DNA from: an uncultured Cellvibrio sp.
Lineage (GTDB): Bacteria > Pseudomonadota > Gammaproteobacteria > Pseudomonadales > Cellvibrionaceae
Length of the DNA stretch: 33,415 nt
Assembly: GCA_903858205.1 (NCBI GenBank)
Contig: CAIOHY010000125.1
Coordinates: 1-33,415 of the forward strand
Reading direction: 5' to 3'
Shown: in pieces, positions 17,446-24,951 of the stretch
How the letters are laid out: the number at the start of each line of letters is the position of its first letter
Numbering within the stretch: the stretch's first letter is position 1
The notes under the pieces: generated by a model
What the model was told of the DNA's origin: nothing
Databases searched by the model: none
The model's input: only the letters and a program-made list of their open reading frames with translations
Translations under genes and position numbers: made by a program

Positions 17446-19542
17446 ATGCAGCCGTCATGGGATCACACCGGTGTGAATGTCGAGGCAATGGCACCGGCAG
17501 ACTTGTTGGCCCATAGGCGTTCGCTGCCGCGCTTTCAGCGCGCCGCTATTCAGGCCGGGATTTTACGGCGGGTGTTAGTGGTAGGTATCCTATTAGTCGG
17601 GCTTTTGTGGTGGTTATTGACTTTGCCTACACCCGCCGGGGTGGTTATGTGGCAAGCCTTATTAGTGACTTATCTGGCGACCTTGCTGGTGTTAGTGGCC
17701 GCCGTTTATTCCGTCTGGTGGAGCGCGCGCTGGCGCGCTCAGGCTCTGGTCGAGTCGGTGATTTCCGCCACGCCTAGCGATCATTTACCACCGACAGTAT
17801 CACCCTCCATGAATGCCGCTCAGCCCGGTTGGCGGCGGCGACTGGTTCAGCGGCTCTCCCGCATTGCGGTTTCCAGCGCGACTTATCTGCGCGCCCGGTT
17901 CAGTGCTATTGGCGCCATCCTGGGCGTGAGTGTGTTTGCTCTGCTGGCGTTGATGGTGGTTATTGGCAACTGGAATACAGCGGCCATTCCTGCGCCATCC
18001 AGTGATAGTTCCATCGCTGTATTCGCCGGCATCCCGCTGGTGCTGCTACTGGTGGTGGGTCTGTTGTCGCTGGCGTTTGCCATGTTGGTGGTCGAGCGCT
18101 ACTACGCTGGCAACCGTTCTAAAGAATTACCGGAAGCCGTTGTTGTAGTGTGTTTTTTGCGCGTTAGCATGACCCTCTCGCTGTTGCTCTGTGTAGCCCT
18201 ATTGCTGGTGGATAGCGAACGGCAATGGCCACTCACAGTGATATCCTGGTTGGCGCTCTTGCCCGCAGCGATTGCGGTTGAACTCTTGCTGCGCACCCTT
18301 CTTACCCTCTTTTCCCCACCACACCGACAGGCTGAGCCAGAGCTTTTGGCCACCAGCCTCATTGCCGCTATGTGGCGCTGGCCCATCCAACCGTTCAGGC
18401 ATTTTCAAGACGAACTGAAAGAGCGTTTTGGCGTAGATCTTCGCCAGAGCTGGGCCTTCGCCTATATGCGCCGCGCCTGCCTGCCAGTAGCGGCAGTGTT
18501 GTTGGGGATTGCCTGGCTACTGAGTGGATTGGTGGAGATCGGCATTGCCGAACGCGGAATCTACGAACGCTTCGGCGCACCTGTGGCGGTATGGCAATCG
18601 GGTTTGCACTTGGGCTTGCCTTGGCCCTTGGGCCGAGTCCAGAGACTGGAAAAGGGCGTTGTCCACGAACTGGCGACGGCCTCCGCCACTGACGATGGCG
18701 CCCAACCGGCACAGACTCTGGTGGAAACGGTTGAAGATCCCGCGCCTGTGGCCGCCAATCGTTTGTGGGATGCCTCACATGTTGCCGAAAAATCGCAAAT
18801 TATCGCCAGCGAGGTCGTCACATCGGCGGGCATTCGCCAGAGTTTTCACATCGTCAACATGGATGTGCGGTTTATGTACCGTATCGGCCTCTCGGACGAG
18901 GCTGCCTTGAAAGCGCACTACCACAATGCCGATGTCCCAGCACTGATTCGCAGCGCCGCTAACCGCATTCTGGTGCGTTATTTTGCATCGCGTACGCTGG
19001 AAGGGGTGTTGGGCGATGCACGTCGGCAACTGGCTTTGGATATAGGGCAGCAACTGCAGACAGATTTGGATGGGCTGAATAGTGGTGTGGAAATAATGGC
19101 AACGGTGCTGGAGGCAATTCATCCGCCTGCGGCAGCGGCCAATGCCTATCACTCGGTGCAGGCGGCGCAGATTAATGCGAGCGCGATTATTGCTCGGGAG
19201 CGCGGTAACGCTGCCCAAACGGTCAACCTTGCCCAGGTGCGTGCAGGCATTGCGCGTGACCAAGCAACGGCCGGTGCCCGTGAGACTCTGGCCACTGCCG
19301 AAGTTGCCGAACGGCGCTTCAGTGCGGAGCAAGTGGCTTATCAACAGGGTGGTAAGGCCTTTCTTTGGGAACAGTATTTCGCACAGCTGGTAAAGGGGTT
19401 GGGCGATGCGTCGTTCACATTAATTGATCACCGTCTGGCCAACGCCAATGCCACTATCGACTTGCGTCGCTTTGCATTGGGCGACAGCTCGCCGGTCTCA
19501 TCAACGACCGGTTCAGCGCCGGTCAACGCCGCTGAGGAGTGA
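17446..19542 (+). CDS. Seven-TM membrane protein with C-terminal SPFH (HflK-like) domain
   Basis: This 698-aa protein has about seven hydrophobic helices in its N-terminal half (approximately 42-60, 68-91, 152-174, 191-215, 229-254, 260-289, 343-365). An SPFH/Band-7 domain then follows, with IAERGIYERFGAPVAVWQSG and GLHLGLPWPLGRVQRLEKG, the HflK-type 'G.h...P.P......' signature. Residues 540-640 are Ala/Glu/Arg/Gln-rich (QAAQINASAIIARERGNAAQ), typical of the SPFH coiled-coil stalk. True HflK has a single N-terminal helix, so the extra six-helix block is unusual. The Shine-Dalgarno at the ATG is weak; an internal ATG at 17488 (preceded by GAGG) is an alternative. It starts the operon with two more SPFH genes and a P1B ATPase. 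GC content is well above that of the upstream genes. Confidence 0.8.
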   Translation: MQPSWDHTGVNVEAMAPADLLAHRRSLPRFQRAAIQAGILRRVLVVGILLVGLLWWLLTLPTPAGVVMWQALLVTYLATLLVLVAAVYSVWWSARWRAQALVESVISATPSDHLPPTVSPSMNAAQPGWRRRLVQRLSRIAVSSATYLRARFSAIGAILGVSVFALLALMVVIGNWNTAAIPAPSSDSSIAVFAGIPLVLLLVVGLLSLAFAMLVVERYYAGNRSKELPEAVVVVCFLRVSMTLSLLLCVALLLVDSERQWPLTVISWLALLPAAIAVELLLRTLLTLFSPPHRQAEPELLATSLIAAMWRWPIQPFRHFQDELKERFGVDLRQSWAFAYMRRACLPVAAVLLGIAWLLSGLVEIGIAERGIYERFGAPVAVWQSGLHLGLPWPLGRVQRLEKGVVHELATASATDDGAQPAQTLVETVEDPAPVAANRLWDASHVAEKSQIIASEVVTSAGIRQSFHIVNMDVRFMYRIGLSDEAALKAHYHNADVPALIRSAANRILVRYFASRTLEGVLGDARRQLALDIGQQLQTDLDGLNSGVEIMATVLEAIHPPAAAANAYHSVQAAQINASAIIARERGNAAQTVNLAQVRAGIARDQATAGARETLATAEVAERRFSAEQVAYQQGGKAFLWEQYFAQLVKGLGDASFTLIDHRLANANATIDLRRFALGDSSPVSSTTGSAPVNAAEE

Positions 19543-19545
19543 TTT

Positions 19546-20682
19546 GTGGCTGCCGACACGTCCCATACCGATGCCCATACCCATGATCACGACGACGAAT
19601 GTGACGGCCATGGTCATCACAACCACCACAACCACAACCACAACCACAACCACAACCATAGCCACGGTCATGGCCACAGTCATGGTCATCACGGCCATCA
19701 CCACGGCCCGCGCCCGACGGGGGGCAAGTTTCCCTGGGTGCGCATGCTGGTAGCGGTGCTCCTGCTCAGCGTGGCATTGATGGCGGCCAGCCTGGTGCAG
19801 GTGCGAGCGGGATTGGCGTCGGTAGTGACGCGGTTTGGCAACCCGGTGCGGGTGTTGATTGAACCTGGTTTAGCGCTGCGCTGGCCTGCACCGTTTGAGT
19901 CGATCATCCCGGTGGACTTGCGCTTGCGCACCACCTCCAGCGGGTTGCAGGACGTAGGCACGAGGGATGGTTTACGCATTATTGTGCAGGCCTACGTCGG
20001 CTGGCAGGTAAGGCCGGATGCCGAGCATGTGCAACGGTTTATGCGCGCGGTGCAAAACAAGCCGGACGAAACCGCGCGCCAGATTCGCACGCTGGTAGGC
20101 TCCGCGTTGGAGACAACGGCAGCCTCGTTTGATCTCGCCCATTTGATCAATACCAATCCAGCTGAGGTTCGGCTCGCGGATTTTGAAGCGAAACTGGCGC
20201 AGCAGATCAATCAGCAGCTCCTGAATACCTACGGTGTTCATGTGCTGCAGGTTGGGGTAGAGCGGTTGACGCTACCCTCAGTCACCTTGTCCGCCACCGT
20301 AGATCGCATGCGCGCCGAGCGCGACACTATTGCGATTGAGCGCACAGCAGTGGGTAAGCGTCAGGCGGCGGATATCCGCTCAGCCGCCGAGCGCGATGCT
20401 CGTGTGATTCAGGCGGATGCCCTGGCGGAAGCCGCGCGCATTGAAGCCCAGTCGCGGGTTGATGCCGCTGCGCTCTACGGTCGCTCGTACAAAGATGCCC
20501 CTGAGCTATACAGCCTGTTGCGTTCACTCGATACCCTGGGCGCCATTATCAACCCGCAGACACGTTTGATCTTACGCACCGATGCCGCTCCGTTTCGGGT
20601 GCTAGTCGATGCGCCACGCGCGATAGGCGAGTCGCGCCCCACCGATACTGCTCCGGCAGGAGGGAATCGTGCAGAGCGCTGA
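19546..20682 (+). CDS. SPFH/Band-7 protein (HflC-like) with His-rich N-terminal tail
   Basis: This 378-aa protein starts at a GTG preceded by GAGGAG (8-base spacing), only 3 bp after the previous stop. Residues 1-53 contain 23 His, mixed with Asp, Asn and Gly (DAHTHDHDDECDGHGHH, then alternating HN and HG), a likely Zn/Ni/Co/Cu-binding tail. One helix follows (about 65-84), then an SPFH domain (GLASVVTRFGNPVRVLIEPG, LALRWPAPFESIIPVDLRLR) and the basic/Ala coiled-coil region (AERDARVIQADALAEAARIEAQ) typical of HflC. If topology follows HflC, the His tail is cytoplasmic and the SPFH domain periplasmic. No FtsH gene is nearby. A role in metal handling with the downstream P1B ATPase is inferred. 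Confidence 0.85.
   Translation: MAADTSHTDAHTHDHDDECDGHGHHNHHNHNHNHNHNHSHGHGHSHGHHGHHHGPRPTGGKFPWVRMLVAVLLLSVALMAASLVQVRAGLASVVTRFGNPVRVLIEPGLALRWPAPFESIIPVDLRLRTTSSGLQDVGTRDGLRIIVQAYVGWQVRPDAEHVQRFMRAVQNKPDETARQIRTLVGSALETTAASFDLAHLINTNPAEVRLADFEAKLAQQINQQLLNTYGVHVLQVGVERLTLPSVTLSATVDRMRAERDTIAIERTAVGKRQAADIRSAAERDARVIQADALAEAARIEAQSRVDAAALYGRSYKDAPELYSLLRSLDTLGAIINPQTRLILRTDAAPFRVLVDAPRAIGESRPTDTAPAGGNRAER
19629..19658 (+). repeat. Hexanucleotide repeat (CAACCA)5 encoding the His-Asn tail
   Basis: Five perfect CAACCA units sit inside the His-rich tail of the HflC-like gene, coding for alternating His and Asn. Slippage in 6-bp steps would preserve the frame and change the number of His residues. 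Further CAC/CAT codons flank it. Confidence 0.95.
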
Positions 20683-21736
20683 TGCTCCAACAATCACTTC
20701 TGCCAGCCCCTGGTTGCAGGCGATCAGCATCGCGTTTGTGCTGTTTTATGTGTTTACGCTGTTAGCGGCGCTGCGCTGGTTAACCACCAATGTCATGGAG
20801 GTGGGCGCCGGGCACCGTGCGGTGGTTATTCATGGTGGCGCTATAGCGCGGGAGCAGACATCCGGCCTGCTGTGGGCGTGGCCCGAGCCGATCGACCGCG
20901 TGGTGCTGGTGCCCTCGGCCGAGACAGTGCTGGAGCGACATGTGCAGAACCTGCAGCGCTCCCTGCAAGCGGTTAACGCGGAAGCCGCAGCCTATGATGA
21001 TGACGAAGGCGGTGCCCTAACCGATGCTCTGGCGGGCTCGGGTTATCTGCTCACCGGGGATGGCGCCATAGTGCAGTTGGATGTGCGTCTGTTTTACAAA
21101 GTCACCGATTCCTACTCCTACGTGCTCAATTTTGATTACCTTTTGCCCGCGCTGGATCGGCTGGTCACCCGCAGTGCGGTGGTGGTGGCCGCCGCGCGCG
21201 ATCTCGATACTATTCTGGTCGCACGCCCCGAACTCTTGCAGCATGGCAGTGCCGATGCCACCCAACGCGAGCAACTGCGCCACGACCTGCTCGCCGATAT
21301 CAACCGTCGCCTTGCCGATCTACAGCTGAACGGCAGTGGCCTGGGGGTTGAGGCCCTGCGGGTCGATATCCAATCGGCGCTACCGCGCGCCACCTTAAAT
21401 GCATTCAATGCCGTACTCACCGCCAGCCAGCAGGCCGAGCAAGGGGTTGCCGATGCCCGTTCCGATGCTGCGCGCATTATCCAGCAGGCCACCCAGGAAG
21501 CCGATCGCAGCCTGCAAATCGCCAGCGCCAGCGCCGCCGAGAGACTCGCAAAAGCCGAGGCGGATACCGCTAGTATCGCCTACTTGAGCACATCACTGCG
21601 CGATCGCACTGAACCGGAATTGTTGATGCGGGTATATCGCGAACGGCTGCCGGGCATCCTTCAGCGGGCGGGTAGCGTCATCACTATGGATGCGGATAAA
21701 GATGTGCCACTGATCATTTCCGGGGTGAATCCATGA
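20669..21736 (+). CDS. SPFH/Band-7 protein (HflK-like), third in operon
   Basis: This 355-aa protein starts at a GTG with AGGAGGG five bases upstream and overlaps the preceding gene by 14 bp. One N-terminal helix (about 15-38, LQAISIAFVLFYVFTLLAAL) is followed by an SPFH domain: VMEVGAGHRAVVIHGGAIAR, TSGLLWAWPEPIDRVVLVPS, GYLLTGDGAIVQLDVRLFYKV. That last block matches HflK ('mLTgDeNiv.v...v.yrv'). The stalk is Ala/Gln/Asp-rich (DARSDAARIIQQATQEADRS). The acidic insert AAAYDDDEGGALTDAL is unusual. It presumably hetero-oligomerises with the other two SPFH proteins. It ends in an ATGA overlap with the ATPase gene, so the whole operon is translationally coupled. Confidence 0.85.
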   Translation: MQSADAPTITSASPWLQAISIAFVLFYVFTLLAALRWLTTNVMEVGAGHRAVVIHGGAIAREQTSGLLWAWPEPIDRVVLVPSAETVLERHVQNLQRSLQAVNAEAAAYDDDEGGALTDALAGSGYLLTGDGAIVQLDVRLFYKVTDSYSYVLNFDYLLPALDRLVTRSAVVVAAARDLDTILVARPELLQHGSADATQREQLRHDLLADINRRLADLQLNGSGLGVEALRVDIQSALPRATLNAFNAVLTASQQAEQGVADARSDAARIIQQATQEADRSLQIASASAAERLAKAEADTASIAYLSTSLRDRTEPELLMRVYRERLPGILQRAGSVITMDADKDVPLIISGVNP

Positions 21737-23655
21737 GCCAGAGTTCTGTTCCTCCTGCGCCTTCCATCCTCAGCCATGCCGAACAGCGCGTGGCGGCGCT
21801 GCAACTCACTCTGGCGATGCTGGCGCTCGGTTTATTCAGCCTCGGGCTGCTGTGGCGATGGTGGTTGCCAGCGCAAACCGGAGTCAGTGAATTACTCCTA
21901 GGGGCAGCGGCGCTACTGGTGGCGCTGCCTGTGATCAGGGCAGGGTGGTTTGCACTGCGCTACCCCGATCTACATGGGGTGACGGATTTATTAATCGCAA
22001 TGGCCATGATTGGCGCCTGGGCCGTAGGCGATTTGCTCACGGCGGTGCTCTTGCCCATCGTGATGATCTTTGGGCATGTACTGGAAGAGCGGAGCGTTAT
22101 AGGTTCCCACGAGGCCATCGCCTCCCTCGCGCAACTGACCCGCACCCAGGCAAGGCGCATCGAGGCTGACGGCTCGGTGGCTCTGGTCACTAACAGCGAG
22201 TTGCATAAAGGCGACAAAGTAGAGGTGCGCGCCGGGGATCGCATCCCCGCCGACGGGCGTGTACTCAGCGGTCAGGCGAGTTTGGATACCGCGCCTATCA
22301 CCGGCGAATCCGTTCCAGTTGAGGTCAGTCCGGGGCAGGACGTGTTTGGCGGTGCGATCAATCTGGATGGACTCCTGTGTATACAGGTCACCCGTACCGG
22401 GCAGGATTCCACGCTCGGGCGAGTTATCGCCCTGATGCAAGATGCAGAACAGGCCAAGCCGCCGATCACCCGCCTGCTTGAGCGCTATGCCAGTCAGTAC
22501 TTGATTCTGGTGTTATTAATTGCCGCCTTAACCTGGTTTCTCTCAAACAATGCTCAGGCCATGCTCGCCGTGTTGGTGGCGGCCTGCCCCTGCGCATTGG
22601 CGCTTTCGGCACCGGCAACGTCAATTGCGGGGATTGCCGTTGCTGCGCGCCATGGAATTCTGATTCGCGGTTCGGCATTTCTGGAAGAACTAGCGGATAC
22701 CAGTTCCTTGATCATCGATAAAACCGGGACTCTGAGCACCGGCGCATTGCGGTTGCATCAGCAACGCTTCGGGGCGGATGTGGATGCTGATTTCGCCCTG
22801 CGTTTGGCCGCCAGTTTAGGGGCCGCAAGTAGTCATCCGGTGAGCCGCACAGTCGCCGCGCAAGTCAGCCCCGAGTCCTATCTTCCGTTGGAGGATGTGC
22901 GTGAGCGCTCCGGTTTAGGGGTAGTTGCGCGGCTTGCCGGTCGGCCTGCCGTGGTGGCACTTGGGCGGCCGGAATTGCTGACTCAGTTGGGCATCGCGGG
23001 GATCAATCCGCCTGAGCACGATGGGTCCTTGGTCGGCGTGGCGATTGATCAGAAACTGCTGGGTTGGCTGCTGCTGGCGGACACCCTGCGGCCAGAGGCA
23101 GTCGCTGCTATGGCCGATTTGCGTGACCAGGGTCTGGTGCGCCACACCCTGTTAACGGGCGACAGGCGCAGCGTCGCCGAGACGGTGGCCAAGCGTGTAG
23201 GTATAGAGCGGGTGATAGCCCAAGCCTTGCCCGAGGAAAAATTGCACTGTGTCAAAACCGAGATAGAGGCGGGCTTTCGTCCGATGGTGGTGGGCGACGG
23301 CATTAATGATTCGCTCGCCCTGAAAGCGGGTGTGGTCGGCGTGGCGATGGGCGTCGGCGGTTCCGACATCGCCTTGGCATCGGCCGATGTGGTGTTAATC
23401 GGCAGCGATCTGCGCCGCTTGGGTACCTGCTTACGCCTGAGCCGCCAGTGCCGCAGTACCTTGATCGCCAATGTGATCATTGGCTTGGGTTGGACGCTGG
23501 CCATTGTACTGGCAGCGGCGTTTGGCTGGCTGGGTGCGGAAGGTGCACTGGTAGCGGCGATTCTGCACAACCTCAGTACATTGCTGGTGTTGGGCAACGC
23601 CGGGCGATTGTTACGCTTTCAAGAGTTTTTGCCCAGATTGAGCCTGCAACCCTAG
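21733..23655 (+). CDS. P1B-type heavy-metal-transporting ATPase lacking HMA domain
   Basis: This 640-aa protein carries every catalytic P-type ATPase motif: TGES (190-193, actuator), CPC in TM4-equivalent AACPCALAL (285-287), DKTGT (329-333, phosphorylated Asp), SSHP (the P1B-specific HP motif, His368) and GDGINDS (521-527). It pumps a metal ion out of the cytoplasm at the cost of ATP. There is no N-terminal HMA/CxxC metal-binding domain. The final helices read NVIIGLGWTLAIV and LHNLSTLLVLGNAGRLLRF. ZntA-type pumps have a Lys in the first and an Asp in the second, both absent here, so Zn/Cd specificity cannot be assumed. It overlaps the SPFH gene by 4 bp (ATGA). The His-rich SPFH partner may replace the missing metal-binding domain (inference). 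Confidence 0.93.
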   Translation: MSQSSVPPAPSILSHAEQRVAALQLTLAMLALGLFSLGLLWRWWLPAQTGVSELLLGAAALLVALPVIRAGWFALRYPDLHGVTDLLIAMAMIGAWAVGDLLTAVLLPIVMIFGHVLEERSVIGSHEAIASLAQLTRTQARRIEADGSVALVTNSELHKGDKVEVRAGDRIPADGRVLSGQASLDTAPITGESVPVEVSPGQDVFGGAINLDGLLCIQVTRTGQDSTLGRVIALMQDAEQAKPPITRLLERYASQYLILVLLIAALTWFLSNNAQAMLAVLVAACPCALALSAPATSIAGIAVAARHGILIRGSAFLEELADTSSLIIDKTGTLSTGALRLHQQRFGADVDADFALRLAASLGAASSHPVSRTVAAQVSPESYLPLEDVRERSGLGVVARLAGRPAVVALGRPELLTQLGIAGINPPEHDGSLVGVAIDQKLLGWLLLADTLRPEAVAAMADLRDQGLVRHTLLTGDRRSVAETVAKRVGIERVIAQALPEEKLHCVKTEIEAGFRPMVVGDGINDSLALKAGVVGVAMGVGGSDIALASADVVLIGSDLRRLGTCLRLSRQCRSTLIANVIIGLGWTLAIVLAAAFGWLGAEGALVAAILHNLSTLLVLGNAGRLLRFQEFLPRLSLQP

Positions 23656-23695
23656 CGTAAAAGGTGGGGGAAAGTGTTCCCGGTGCGTCCTTGTT

Positions 23696-23720
23696 AGATA
23701 TCGCGTTTAGCCGGATATCT
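23696..23720. promoter_or_regulatory. Inverted repeat upstream of the formamidase-family gene
   Basis: AGATATC / GATATCT, 7-bp perfect arms separated by 11 bases, lies 33 bp before the chosen ATG and 40 bp after the ATPase stop. No T tract follows, so an operator is more likely than a terminator. A chance repeat cannot be excluded. Confidence 0.3.
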
Positions 23721-23753
23721 ATCTCTACATCACGCATCCAAGAGAACTTTCTC

Positions 23754-24884
23754 ATGACCAACCTACCCATAACTTTACCCGCGATGAAGCAGTCCTCGGG
23801 GCTCATACTGGCGCTCTTGTCCGTGCTAAGTTTCAATGCTTTTGCTGAGCCTGCTTTTGATCATTACGTAAGGCTCACCCCCGAAAACTCGGCCATTGGT
23901 AATTATCCCGCGCAGAAAGAGGCGATTCTTACCATCAAGTCGGGCCAGACGGTGAAAATTGATACGGGCGGCGGTGCAGGTTGGCGCAATCCGGAAATGG
24001 ATCCGGCTGAGTGGTTGAAGAAAAATAATATTCCTATCACGGTAGATCATCCTGCGATCAAAGAAACCATCGAAGTCTGGGCAAAAACAAAACGCTATGC
24101 CGATATTCAAACCGGCCACTTTCTTGTAGGGCCCATCAACGTCGAAGGCGCTATGCCGGGTGACTCGCTGGAGCTGCGCATTCTGTCGGTAGTGCCGCGC
24201 ATTCCTTACGGCAGCACGGGTGCGGGCCCGGGGCGTAGCCTCAGAGGAGCAGATGATCCCAAGCCGCCAGCACACATCACCCCGCTCGATTTGAAACGCA
24301 ATGTTGGGTTGTTTACTAACGGCGTAGAGGTGCCATTAGCACCCTTCATGGGAGTGATGGGCGTGCAACCCGCCGTTGAGGAGGGCAGTAACCGCAGCAG
24401 CAGTCCACCGGGTAATTTTGGCGGCAACCTGGATGCGCGCGAGTTGGTTGCAGGCACCACACTTTACTTGCCCATATTTGCCCCCGGCGCGCGCTTTTTT
24501 ACCGGCGATGCTCACGCTGCCCAAGGCGATGGTGAAATTACCGGTACTGCAATCGAAACCGCCAACACCGTGATTATCACCTTCATTTTGCATAAGGGAA
24601 AAACCCTGAAGATGCCGCGCGCCGAAACCGCGACCCATTACATCGCTTACGGTCTTGATCCCGATCTCGAGAATGCGATGCAGCAAGCAGTGGACGAAAC
24701 GGTTGCCTACATCAATGACATCACCGGTTGGACCGGCAGTGATAAAGCCTTACCGCTGGCCAGTATAGGGGTGGACTTTCACGTCACCCAGATAGTGGAT
24801 TACACCAAGGGTATCCATTCAAAAATCCCGAAAAAGCTCTTCAAAAATATCAAGAACACCTACTGGTATCAGCCCGCGCGCTAG
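23754..24884 (+). CDS. Exported acetamidase/formamidase family protein (FmdA/AmdA fold)
   Basis: The protein is 376 aa from the ATG at 23754. The track's GTG at 23664 adds a non-signal leader; an ATG at 23784 would also give a signal peptide. The core KQSSGLILALLSVLSFNAFAEP is a Sec signal, which is unusual because textbook formamidases are cytoplasmic. Family blocks are clear: GHFLVGPINVEGAMPGDSLE, FGGNLDARELVAGTTLYLPI and FFTGDAHAAQGDGEITGTAI, matching the FmdA metal/active-site regions. Family members hydrolyse short-chain amides to ammonia and a carboxylate. It is unrelated in fold to the AS amidases around it, so this locus combines two amide-hydrolase folds. Substrate unknown. Confidence 0.9.
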   Translation: MTNLPITLPAMKQSSGLILALLSVLSFNAFAEPAFDHYVRLTPENSAIGNYPAQKEAILTIKSGQTVKIDTGGGAGWRNPEMDPAEWLKKNNIPITVDHPAIKETIEVWAKTKRYADIQTGHFLVGPINVEGAMPGDSLELRILSVVPRIPYGSTGAGPGRSLRGADDPKPPAHITPLDLKRNVGLFTNGVEVPLAPFMGVMGVQPAVEEGSNRSSSPPGNFGGNLDARELVAGTTLYLPIFAPGARFFTGDAHAAQGDGEITGTAIETANTVIITFILHKGKTLKMPRAETATHYIAYGLDPDLENAMQQAVDETVAYINDITGWTGSDKALPLASIGVDFHVTQIVDYTKGIHSKIPKKLFKNIKNTYWYQPAR

Positions 24885-24951
24885 ACGCCGGGCCTGTCCA
24901 CTTTCCCTGAGTGATTCCTATTTTGTGTGTTTAAACAGTGTTGGAGGTGTT

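Noticed and set aside
19629-19658. CRISPR or satellite array
   Set aside because: The repeats are short, contiguous and coding; there are no spacers.
19513-19704. Minus-strand ORF rich in Val and Met (VVVVVVVVV)
   Set aside because: It is the antisense shadow of the His-rich CAC/CAT/AAC tail of the HflC-like gene.
17446-20682. The SPFH genes as true hflK/hflC
   Set aside because: Genuine hflK-hflC pairs are single-anchor proteins acting with FtsH; here there are three SPFH genes, an extra six-helix block, a His tail and a metal ATPase. Gene symbols were therefore not assigned.
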